From: Planctomycetota bacterium
GTDB taxonomy: Bacteria > Planctomycetota > UBA1135 > GCA-002748355
Direction of reading: 5' to 3'
Length of the DNA: 38,807 nucleotides
Assembly: GCA_026984035.1 (NCBI GenBank)
Contig: JALSSW010000162.1
Span: 1 to 38,807, forward strand
In this document: in pieces, positions 24,769-31,147 of the stretch
Layout of the letters: every line of letters starts with the position of its first letter
Numbering within the stretch: position 1 is the first letter of the stretch
Translations under genes and position numbers: made by a program
The notes under the pieces: generated by a model
Seen by the model: the letters and a program-made list of their open reading frames with translations, nothing else
Databases searched by the model: none
Told to the model about the DNA's origin: nothing

Positions 24769-25401
24769 TCAGTTTCCCGGTTTTGCCAAATTCTTTTTAT
24801 AGTTCCCGGAAAAATTGGGGTCTCTTTTTTGCTTATTCCACCACTGCTCCCACTTCTGGATCGAGGCCATGCGAACACTCGGATCCTCAGCCAAATGGTC
24901 AAAGCCGAAATTCTTTCCCGTCACAGTCCGAAGAGCCTCCATGCACTGGAAACGGACATACTTGGTGTCCGATTTGAGCCCTTCGATCAAAAGAGGGATG
25001 GCACTGAAATCTCCTAGCTGGACCAAAGATCTCGCGATTTCCAAGCGCGCAATGGGATTGGGATCCTTGAGGCGCTTTTGGAGAAAGGGGATGGCTCTTT
25101 TGTCACCAATCTGCCAAAGGACCCAAGCCGAACTGGATCTCATTTTCGGATTCGGATGATCCAAAGCCTTGATTAGAAAGGGAATAGAAATCTCACCTTT
25201 CTGTTTAAGCCAGACGAGATTGGCCAAAAGCTCATTTCCATGCTGGTAAGGGATTTGATCCACATGCTCCTGAATCACCGATCGCATTAAGCCCTCGGCC
25301 TGGGCAAAATCCCTTGAACTCGTTCCAGTGGAAGAGCCACAGCCGCTAAGGAGGAAGAGGCCCATAAGGCCAGGAATCAAGAGTTTCCAAGAAAAGGTCA
25401 T
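24769..25401 (-). CDS. HEAT-repeat lipoprotein
   Basis: 210 residues. The N-terminus is a lipoprotein signal: Lys at 6, a hydrophobic run, then 'LFLLSGC' with the lipid-bearing Cys at about 21, followed by Gly/Ser/Thr. No Asp follows the Cys, so outer-membrane sorting is possible. The body holds three HEAT/PBS-type repeats: 'SIPFLIKALDHPNPKMRSSSAWVLWQIGDKRA', 'AIPFLQKRLKDPNPIARLEIARSLVQLGDFSA' and 'AIPLLIEGLKSDTKYVRFQCMEALRTVTG'. The end contains 'FGFDHLAEDPSVRMASIQKWEQWWNKQK', the same kind of FxFD...W..WW tail as the neighbouring HEAT protein. ATG at 25401 is preferred to GTG at 25410 because it gives a compact signal peptide. Partner and role unknown. Confidence 0.82.
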   Translation of the reverse strand: MTFSWKLLIPGLMGLFLLSGCGSSTGTSSRDFAQAEGLMRSVIQEHVDQIPYQHGNELLANLVWLKQKGEISIPFLIKALDHPNPKMRSSSAWVLWQIGDKRAIPFLQKRLKDPNPIARLEIARSLVQLGDFSAIPLLIEGLKSDTKYVRFQCMEALRTVTGKNFGFDHLAEDPSVRMASIQKWEQWWNKQKRDPNFSGNYKKNLAKPGN

Positions 25402-25452
25402 GGCATCCACATTTCTGAGGGATCAAAAGAAAAATTCAGAGTCATTTCCATT

Positions 25453-25493
25453 GCGTCTCACCCTCAAACCGAGGGGTTCAAGGGCTGAGACGC
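25453..25493. other. Long imperfect hairpin in the lipoprotein-HU intergenic region
   Basis: Three nested stems on one axis: GCGTCTC (25453-25459) with GAGACGC (25487-25493), CCCT (25461-25464) with AGGG (25481-25484), and AACC (25467-25470) with GGTT (25475-25478) around a GAGG tetraloop. Fifteen paired bases are separated by small internal loops. It lies between the divergent HEAT lipoprotein and HU genes. No T-run follows on either strand, so it is not a standard terminator; a 5'-leader structure or protein-binding site is possible. Confidence 0.5.
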
Positions 25494-25569
25494 CTCCCTC
25501 CTATCGGCTCTTTGCAAGCATCTCTTGAACAGTTTGCGAAGATTCCTCCCATGACTTGAGGGTTTTGGC

Positions 25570-25599
25570 TTGCGGTCCGGGCGGGAACCCTGATAAATA
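25570..25599 (+). promoter_or_regulatory. Candidate sigma70-type promoter for the HU gene
   Basis: TTGCGG at 25570-25575, an 18-base spacer, then TAAATA at 25594-25599 preceded by TG one base earlier (extended -10). It is 64 bases upstream of the HU start codon. Both boxes deviate from consensus, so this is a tentative call. Confidence 0.35.
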
Positions 25600-25662
25600 C
25601 TGGATCTCCCGCACTAGCCAGGGCGGTTAGGCGGCCTTCCGTCTCTTACATGGAGAAACATA

Positions 25663-25947
25663 ATGAACAAGTCTGAACTCATTGCCACGGTCCAAAATGA
25701 CCTCGGTGCCGACTGCACCAAGGCCCACGCCGAGCGCACCGTCAACGCTGTCCTCGAGTCCATCAAAAAAGGTCTGAAAAAAGACAAGATGGTTCAGCTC
25801 GTTGGCTTCGGCACCTTCCAGGTGAAATCCCGCAAAGCCCGCAAGGGACGCAACCCTCAGACCGGGGAGGAGATCACCATCAAGGCCAGCAAGACCGTTG
25901 GCTTTAAACCGGGCCAGGCACTCAAGGATTCCGTCAAGCGCGCTTGA
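25663..25947 (+). CDS. hup: HU-family DNA-binding protein
   Basis: A 94-residue nucleoid protein that binds and bends DNA as a dimer. The whole HU/IHF fold is present: helix 'MNKSELIATVQNDLG', the helix turn into 'AVLESIKKGLKKDKMVQLVGFGTF' (the GFGTF strand is diagnostic), the DNA-gripping arm 'RKGRNPQTGEEITIKASKTVGF' with the intercalating Pro in RNPQTG, and the C-terminal 'KPGQALKDSVKRA'. It matches HU rather than IHF most closely. A GGAG site precedes the start. It is monocistronic, with three hairpins downstream, the last a strong terminator, which fits a highly expressed gene. Confidence 0.95.
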   Translation: MNKSELIATVQNDLGADCTKAHAERTVNAVLESIKKGLKKDKMVQLVGFGTFQVKSRKARKGRNPQTGEEITIKASKTVGFKPGQALKDSVKRA

Positions 25948-25965
25948 TTCACCCGCTTCAGAAGT

Positions 25966-25984
25966 TCGTGTTCCCTGAACACGA
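25966..25984 (+). repeat. Inverted repeat 1 after the HU gene
   Basis: TCGTGTTC (25966-25973), a 3-base CCT loop, and GAACACGA (25977-25984): a perfect 8-bp hairpin starting 19 bases after the HU stop codon. No T-run follows. It could stabilise the 3' end of the mRNA. Confidence 0.5.
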
Positions 25985-25993
25985 CCGGCACGA

Positions 25994-26017
25994 ATTCATG
26001 GGGTTCACCCCATGAAT
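25994..26017 (+). repeat. Inverted repeat 2 after the HU gene
   Basis: ATTCATGGGG (25994-26003), loop TTCA, CCCCATGAAT (26008-26017): a perfect 10-bp hairpin, 9 bases after the previous one. It is followed by CTTATTGCTT, so it is not itself a clean terminator. Confidence 0.55.
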
Positions 26018-26027
26018 CTTATTGCTT

Positions 26028-26055
26028 AAAAAAAAACCCCTTCGGGGGTTTTTTT
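26028..26055 (+). terminator. Strong intrinsic terminator of the HU transcript
   Basis: A run of nine A, then CCCC-TTCG-GGGG(G) and seven T. The A-tract and T-tract can extend the stem, so it could also act on transcripts from the other strand (mnmA, convergent). Confidence 0.9.
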
Positions 26056-26137
26056 GTGTTCCCGGCAAGGGTTTTGGGGAGCTCCTTTCCCACCCCGCAG
26101 CCAGAAGCACACCGCGGACTGGAGCGTTTCTCTCGGG

Positions 26138-27202
26138 CTAGGCTGAGTTCCCCAACGAAGCCCCAAGGCCAATCCATCCACCGCCCAGGACCATGCCTTC
26201 CTTGTTATAAAACACAGCAGCTTGACCGGGGGTCACGGCTTCCTGGGCTTCTTCCAGCTCAACAAACCCTCCCCCCCGAGAACCGACAAAGCGGCACCAA
26301 GCCGCCTTGTGTCGCGCCCGAATCTGCACAAGGATCCGCTCCGAAGCCTGGGGTCTGCTCCCATGCCAAACGAGGCCTTCAACCTCAAAACCTAAGACCC
26401 TGAGCGCCTCACGAGGTCCAAGAACCACCTCCCGAGTTTCCGGATGAATCCGAATCACATAGTGCGGCGTCCCCAAGGCCGGAAGCCCCCGGCGCTGCCC
26501 GACCGTAAAGGCTTCCACCCCAAGATGGGGTCCCAGATCCCTTCCCTCCAAATCCACGAAACGCCCGGGGCTGAGCCCTCCCCTTTCCACCAAGAGCTTG
26601 CGATAATCCCCTCCCGGCACGAAACAGATTTCCATGCTCTCGGGCTTTTGCGCAGTCGACAAGCCGCCCTTCTCCGCCAGCTCCCGGACTTCGGCCTTGG
26701 TCAGATCCCCAAGGGGAAAGGAGAGCATGTTCAAAACCTCTGGGTCAACTCCGAAAAGAAAATAGGTCTGATCCTTCTCCCGATCCCTGGGCCGAAACAT
26801 CCGCCCCTCCCGCATTCGGGCATAGTGGCCCGTGGCAATGCCTTCAGCCCCCAATTTTCGAGCCAAGGTCACAAGATGACCAAACTTCAGGTCTTGGTTG
26901 CAGTGCACACAGGGACTGGGTGTCCTTCCCCTTCGGTATTCTTGAACAAATTGCTCGATGATTTCTGCAAACTCATCCTCAAAGTCCAAGGCAAAGAAGG
27001 GGATCCCCAAGGCATCAGCCACCCTTGAGGCATCTCTCGCATCGCTGGCGGAACAGCAGGATTTTTTTTTGGATCCTCCCCCATTCTCGGCCACGCCATT
27101 ACGCATGAAAACCCCAATGACCTCATGCCCTTGCTCTTGGAGCAACTGGGCAGCCACACTCGAGTCCACCCCTCCGGAGAGGGCACAAAGGATTTTTGTC
27201 AT
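26138..27202 (-). CDS. mnmA: tRNA-specific 2-thiouridylase MnmA
   Basis: Thiolates U34 of tRNAs for Lys, Glu and Gln using ATP and a persulfide sulfur donor. 354 residues, near the usual ~360. The ATP-pyrophosphatase loop is 'ALSGGVDSSVAAQLL' (residues 7-20). The two catalytic cysteines are C101 in 'CVHCNQDLKFG' and C193 in 'ESMEICFVPGGDYRKLL'. 'ATGHYARM', 'DQTYFLFGV' and 'GVEAFTVGQRRGLP' are also conserved, followed by the C-terminal beta-barrel with 'GQAAVFYNKEGMVLGGGWI'. ATG at 27202 was preferred to an in-frame TTG at 27214 since MTKILCALSGG is the normal beginning. Cytoplasmic. Divergent from yajC, convergent with the HU gene. Confidence 0.96.
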   Translation of the reverse strand: MTKILCALSGGVDSSVAAQLLQEQGHEVIGVFMRNGVAENGGGSKKKSCCSASDARDASRVADALGIPFFALDFEDEFAEIIEQFVQEYRRGRTPSPCVHCNQDLKFGHLVTLARKLGAEGIATGHYARMREGRMFRPRDREKDQTYFLFGVDPEVLNMLSFPLGDLTKAEVRELAEKGGLSTAQKPESMEICFVPGGDYRKLLVERGGLSPGRFVDLEGRDLGPHLGVEAFTVGQRRGLPALGTPHYVIRIHPETREVVLGPREALRVLGFEVEGLVWHGSRPQASERILVQIRARHKAAWCRFVGSRGGGFVELEEAQEAVTPGQAAVFYNKEGMVLGGGWIGLGASLGNSA

Positions 27203-27320
27203 TCCTGCTTCCAAACCTGTTTCATTGGGGAGCCAAAGCTATACTGTTCGCCTTTCTTTTCCAGAAGGCCCCTTTCACTTTCCCGGGTTTTTGGTGAAAA
27301 GCCACCCGGAAAGCTCTTGA

Positions 27321-27857
27321 ATGGGTCCAAAAAACATGAAAAGTTCCCCAATGAAAATCCTCTTCCAGCCTAAGGGCATCATCCTTCTCCAGGGGGACCA
27401 ACAGGCTCCCACTCCCAAGTCCCTTTCCCCTGCTCCAGGGAACGATTCCGGATCCGGAAATCCCGGCGCAATGGGTCAAAGTTCTGCGGCCCAAGGCCCA
27501 GGTGCAGCCACGGCAGGAAGCCAGAAGGATGGAAGCCCCAAGAAGAAGGCGCCTGGTCTCGATCCTTGCTTAAGCAACCTCCCCCTCCTCCTGGGAGCGG
27601 GAATCCTCTTTTACTTTCTCCTGATTCGCCCCCAGCAAAAACAGGAGAAGCAGCGCAAGGCAATCCTGGCCAGCGTCAAGAAAGGCGACAAGATCGTCAC
27701 GACCGGTGGTATCCACGGAGAAGTGGTTTCCTTGGATGATCGCACAGTCACAATCAAGTTCGGCAATGACAGCAACCAGAGGATGACCCTGGATCGCGCG
27801 GCCATCGGGAGGGTGCCGGCGCGGGAGGCCGAGCTGCCCCAAAAGAGGGGCGGTTGA
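27321..27857 (+). CDS. yajC: Preprotein translocase accessory subunit YajC with N-terminal extension
   Basis: YajC is a small inner-membrane subunit associated with SecDF. The core here is residues ~85-178: a transmembrane helix 'LPLLLGAGILFYFLLI' followed by the diagnostic 'RPQQKQEKQRKAILASVKKGDKIVTTGGIHGEVV' and a small cytoplasmic domain. It is preceded by about 80 residues rich in Gly, Ala, Pro, Ser and Gln, longer than in E. coli YajC (110 residues total). Possible starts are ATG 27321 (GGAAAG upstream), 27336 and 27351; the choice changes only the first 10 residues. secD/secF are not next to it, and yraN follows after about 57 bases. Confidence 0.9.
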   Translation: MGPKNMKSSPMKILFQPKGIILLQGDQQAPTPKSLSPAPGNDSGSGNPGAMGQSSAAQGPGAATAGSQKDGSPKKKAPGLDPCLSNLPLLLGAGILFYFLLIRPQQKQEKQRKAILASVKKGDKIVTTGGIHGEVVSLDDRTVTIKFGNDSNQRMTLDRAAIGRVPAREAELPQKRGG

Positions 27858-27914
27858 AGTTGAGCTTTGGGGCTCTGGTCAGAGCCTTATCTCGACTACT
27901 TTCAACCTGGTCCG

Positions 27915-28307
27915 ATGACCAAACTACCCCCCCTAGGCGTTCCCCTTGCGCCACCTTCGGAAGAGGCGGCGAACCTCGGGCTTTCACTCGGCCCCAGAGG
28001 GGAGGCTCTGGTGGCACAGGATCTCAAGAACCGTGGCTGGAATCGGATTGAACGCAACAGAAAATACAATGGCGTTGAACTGGATGTTGTCGCTTGGGGC
28101 AGAGGCTCCTGCCTTGTGGTGGAAGTCAAGTCCTCCCGGTCCGCCCTCCCCGAATCCCATTTGCAAAAGAAACAATTGCAGCGGCTCTTTCGTGCGGTCC
28201 AAAGCCTCAGTATGAAAAAAAAGAACCCTTCTCTCCTGCTTGGAGCGGTTTGTTTTTCCCAGAACCGAGCTGTTGAACTGCGTTACTTCCAGATACAACC
28301 CGAATGA
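27915..28307 (+). CDS. YraN/UPF0102-family nuclease-fold protein
   Basis: A 130-residue protein with the UPF0102 pattern: 'LGPRGEALVAQDLKNRGWNRIERNRKYNGVELDVVAW' then 'CLVVEVKSSRS'. The spaced E, D and E-x-K residues form a PD-(D/E)xK-type site, and the family resembles Holliday-junction resolvases, though its biological role is not settled. Here the usual GEIDL is VELDV, with the key Asp retained. Residues 95-125 give the closing 'KKNPSLLLGAVCF...VELRYFQIQP' strands. The ATG at 27915 was selected because the frame upstream (from TTG 27867) lacks family similarity. It shares strand and spacing with yajC and may be co-transcribed. Confidence 0.84.
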   Translation: MTKLPPLGVPLAPPSEEAANLGLSLGPRGEALVAQDLKNRGWNRIERNRKYNGVELDVVAWGRGSCLVVEVKSSRSALPESHLQKKQLQRLFRAVQSLSMKKKNPSLLLGAVCFSQNRAVELRYFQIQPE

Positions 28308-28384
28308 AGATCTCCCGAACAGCAGGCTCTCGCCCAAGTCCACGCCACAAGGAATCCGATAGAAGCATGGGTTCCTGACCAAAA

Positions 28385-29812
28385 ATGATTCGTCTCTTTC
28401 AACAACACATCCCCAAGCGGCGCCTTCTTCTGCTGGGATCCGAAGCTTTCCTGCTCATGGCAACGATGTTTTTCGGTGCTTCCATTCCAGGGATCGCCAC
28501 AAAACCCCTTGGGGAAGCCAACCCCGTTGAAATCTGGAGAGGAGTCCTCTCAGCCTTTCTCATCGCCCTCCTGGCCCAAATCAGTCTCTCCTTTAATGAT
28601 CTCTATGATTGGCGTGTCTCCCAAAACCGCCTGGACCTCCCCAATCGCCTCCTCCATGCCGCCGGTTTTTGCTTTATCACCTTGGCGATCCTTGCCTTTT
28701 TCGTTCCCAGCCTGGTCTTCTTTCCCACCATTCCCGATTTGGCCGGGCAAACTTGGAAACTGGCCCTCCTCCTGGGCTTTGCCTTTCTCCTTCTCTACTA
28801 CTGGCGGATCGGATTTCATTGGTTTTTCTTTAAGTGGCGCTTTGGTGAACGCCTCTTGATCTTGGGAACCGGCCCTCTCGCCCGGGAGCTCGCCCAAGAG
28901 ATTAAGGAACGCCCCGACCTTGGTTTTGAAGTGATCGGTCTCATGGGCAACCCCCCCAAGGACCCCGAAAAACTCCCTGTCCTCTACCTGGGCCCCCCCC
29001 CTCAGCTCCCCCAAGTTGCAACCGAAGAAAAAGTCAGCCGCGTCATCGTGTCCATGGAAGACCGTCGAGGGCAGCTCCCCGTGGACGCCCTCCTCGCCTG
29101 TCGCTTGGAAGGCGTCCTTGTGGAAGAACGGGAAGCCATCTTCGAACGGATTCATGGCAAACTCAGCCTCAACAGCCTAAGACCCAGCTATTTGATTTTT
29201 TCCAAAGGCTTCCGGAAGTCACGCCTGACTCTGGGGATCAAGCGTGCTTTTGACGCCATCCTCGCAGCCATCGGTTTACTGGTTTCCTCTCCTCTCCTCA
29301 TTCTGATCGCCATCCTGATCCGCCTCGATTCCAAAGGGAACATCCTCTTTCACCAGCCCCGAGTCGGCCTGGATGGACATGAATTCGTTGTTTGGAAATT
29401 TCGAACCATGCGGGCCGAAGCCGAAAAACATACCGGACCCGTCTGGGCACTCAGCAGTGATGACAGAGTCACCCGAATCGGGAGTTTCCTGCGCAAGACG
29501 CGCTTGGACGAACTTCCCCAGATGTGGAACATCCTTCTGGGAGAAATGTCCTTTGTAGGACCGAGGCCAGAACGACCTTTTTTTGTGGACCAACTGCGCA
29601 AAGAAATCCCCTACTACCTCGAACGCCTTACCGTTCGTCCCGGTCTCACCGGATGGGCTCAAATCAATTACCCCTATGGGGCCTCGATCGAGGACGCCAA
29701 GGAAAAGCTCATGTATGACCTCTATTACGTCAAAAACATGAGCCTTCTCTATGACCTCAGCATTCTCCTTAAAACAATAAAAGTTTTACTTCTACAACGA
29801 GGATCCCGGTAA
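28385..29812 (+). CDS. Polyprenyl-phosphate sugar (glycosyl-1-phosphate) transferase for exopolysaccharide
   Basis: 475 residues, an initiating transferase that places a sugar-1-phosphate on undecaprenyl phosphate at the inner membrane. Four or five transmembrane segments lie within residues 12-150. A CoA-binding-like/Rossmann domain follows ('RLLILGTGPLARELAQEIKERPDLGFEVIGLMG'), then another membrane helix (~285-310). The catalytic domain is C-terminal: 'VGLDGHEFVVWKFRTMRAEAE', 'LRKTRLDELPQMWNILLGEMSFVGPRPERPFF' and 'LTVRPGLTGWAQINYPYGAS', all hallmarks of the bacterial sugar transferase family (WcaJ/WbaP type). The overall form resembles the group found with PEP-CTERM/exosortase loci, though none is visible here. 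It stands alone, without other polysaccharide genes close by. Confidence 0.93.
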   Translation: MIRLFQQHIPKRRLLLLGSEAFLLMATMFFGASIPGIATKPLGEANPVEIWRGVLSAFLIALLAQISLSFNDLYDWRVSQNRLDLPNRLLHAAGFCFITLAILAFFVPSLVFFPTIPDLAGQTWKLALLLGFAFLLLYYWRIGFHWFFFKWRFGERLLILGTGPLARELAQEIKERPDLGFEVIGLMGNPPKDPEKLPVLYLGPPPQLPQVATEEKVSRVIVSMEDRRGQLPVDALLACRLEGVLVEEREAIFERIHGKLSLNSLRPSYLIFSKGFRKSRLTLGIKRAFDAILAAIGLLVSSPLLILIAILIRLDSKGNILFHQPRVGLDGHEFVVWKFRTMRAEAEKHTGPVWALSSDDRVTRIGSFLRKTRLDELPQMWNILLGEMSFVGPRPERPFFVDQLRKEIPYYLERLTVRPGLTGWAQINYPYGASIEDAKEKLMYDLYYVKNMSLLYDLSILLKTIKVLLLQRGSR

Positions 29813-29980
29813 TAAGGAAAGAATCCAACAGTTCCCCCATGCTTTGCACCCAAACGAAGACTCTTCTCCACCCCCTTGCGAGTTCCACCCCATTGCTGCA
29901 AACTAAGCACCCAGTAGCTCCTTTGGAGTACACTTCTCTCTCAGTAGTTCCCTCCGAAACTCGCAACCTTGAAAATAACT

Positions 29981-31099
29981 ATGCGCAATTCTTTTCTCGT
30001 CTCTCTACTTCCATTGGTTTTGCTCGGATCCGGCAGCTTTCTCACTGGATCCCTCTCAGCCCAATCCAACACGGTCCCAAAAGGCTTTGATAAAAAAGAA
30101 GCGGGTTGGTTTCACTGGCCATCCTTCCGCTATGCCCCAGCCCGGGTCCAATACCTCTATAACAAATCTGTGCTTCCTTGGACTGGAAGCAAGAAGATCA
30201 CGGGACTCAAAGTTCGTCCGGACATGTCCGTTCCCAAATCATTCACGGGACACTCCTACCAAATTGAGATCATGATCTCAACCAAGGGTGTGAGGACCAC
30301 CCCCTTCCCTAATGTCTCCTCTTTCAAGGCCAATCATGGAAGCGACAAAAAGGTGGTCCTCAAAAAGACCACGATCAACTTTCCTCGCTTCCAACCCAGC
30401 GCGGCTAAGCCAGCGCCTTTCATCCTTGACTTCGTTTTCGATACGCCCTTTGTTGCGGCCGCCGACGGGCTCGTTGTGGACATCAAGGCCTATGCATCCA
30501 AATACCAGGACAACCTCTGGCATACGGACGCGGAATTGATCTCCAATGTCTCCTCTCCCTTCGGGTCTGTGACCTCTTTTGGAACCGGTTGCCCCTCGAA
30601 TTTCCAGGTCTTTGGAACCAAGGTCTTCCCCGGTTCGGGCCCTCTCGAGATGTATGGTTACTCCCGAGTTTCCGGAAAAAAGGCAGCCGGGATCGCCTGG
30701 TTCGGCCTGAGTGACAAGCTCTGGAATGGGGTTCCCCTTCCTGCAAAAATCGGAACCACAGGTTGCTCGATCTATACAGATCTCTTTGTTGTTGCCCCGC
30801 GCCTCACAGATGGATCCCCATTGGGAAGGATCAATTCGGTCCCCATCACCCTGCCTCCTGACCCCAAGCTCGCTGGGCTCCAGTTCTTCTTTCAGTTTGG
30901 AGTCATCGATCTCGCTTACAACAGCGCAGGGATGCGTTTCTCCCAAGGCGGGAAGACTGTGATCGGCAAGGGATACAATGCGAGCAAGGTGCCCTTCCTG
31001 GCCCTTTACGATTATTCAAATCAAACGGTCAGCTTCGATCCCGATTCGGATGTCCCCTACTTCATCGCTCCTTACGGGACCATCTTCCAGGTTTATTAA
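29981..31099 (+). CDS. Secreted protein of unknown function with GTGC-type C-terminal domain
   Basis: 372 residues. A signal peptide is clear: 'MRNSFLVSLLPLVLLGSG' and cleavage near 'SLSA-QSN'. The N-terminal part (~35-200) is beta-rich, with 'RVQYLYNKSVLPW', 'KITGLKVRPDM' and 'FILDFVFDTPFVAAADGLVVDIKAY', which reads like a jelly-roll or carbohydrate-binding fold. From about residue 210 'FGTGCPSNFQVFGTK' opens a second domain ending in 'QFFFQFGVIDLAYNSAGMRFSQGG'. I associate this kind of domain with secreted planctomycete proteins. Its only two Cys, in GTGC and 'TTGC', may form a disulfide. ATG 29981 was preferred to TTG 29969 because the signal peptide then starts normally. Function unknown; no partner genes are evident. 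Confidence 0.75.
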   Translation: MRNSFLVSLLPLVLLGSGSFLTGSLSAQSNTVPKGFDKKEAGWFHWPSFRYAPARVQYLYNKSVLPWTGSKKITGLKVRPDMSVPKSFTGHSYQIEIMISTKGVRTTPFPNVSSFKANHGSDKKVVLKKTTINFPRFQPSAAKPAPFILDFVFDTPFVAAADGLVVDIKAYASKYQDNLWHTDAELISNVSSPFGSVTSFGTGCPSNFQVFGTKVFPGSGPLEMYGYSRVSGKKAAGIAWFGLSDKLWNGVPLPAKIGTTGCSIYTDLFVVAPRLTDGSPLGRINSVPITLPPDPKLAGLQFFFQFGVIDLAYNSAGMRFSQGGKTVIGKGYNASKVPFLALYDYSNQTVSFDPDSDVPYFIAPYGTIFQVY

Positions 31100-31108
31100 A
31101 AACACAGG

Positions 31109-31127
31109 CAAGAGCTGGAGCCTCTTG
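31109..31127. terminator. Weak hairpin between convergent secreted-protein and lipoprotein genes
   Basis: CAAGAG (31109-31114) pairs with CTCTTG (31122-31127) around a 7-base loop, ten bases after the secreted-protein stop codon. No T-run follows, so the call is weak. Confidence 0.28.
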
Positions 31128-31147
31128 AGAAGGGGGTCTTGTTCTGT

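Noticed and set aside
24636..24902. Minus-strand frame past the HEAT lipoprotein stop, possible frameshifted extension
   Set aside because: It overlaps the lipoprotein in another frame for nearly half its length. The remainder shows no repeat or domain, and the lipoprotein already ends with a typical W..WW tail.
25471..25500. tRNA-like T-arm (GGTTCAAGG)
   Set aside because: The GGTTCAA is part of the long hairpin, the flanking bases do not form a 5-bp T-stem, and no acceptor, D or anticodon arm can be drawn.
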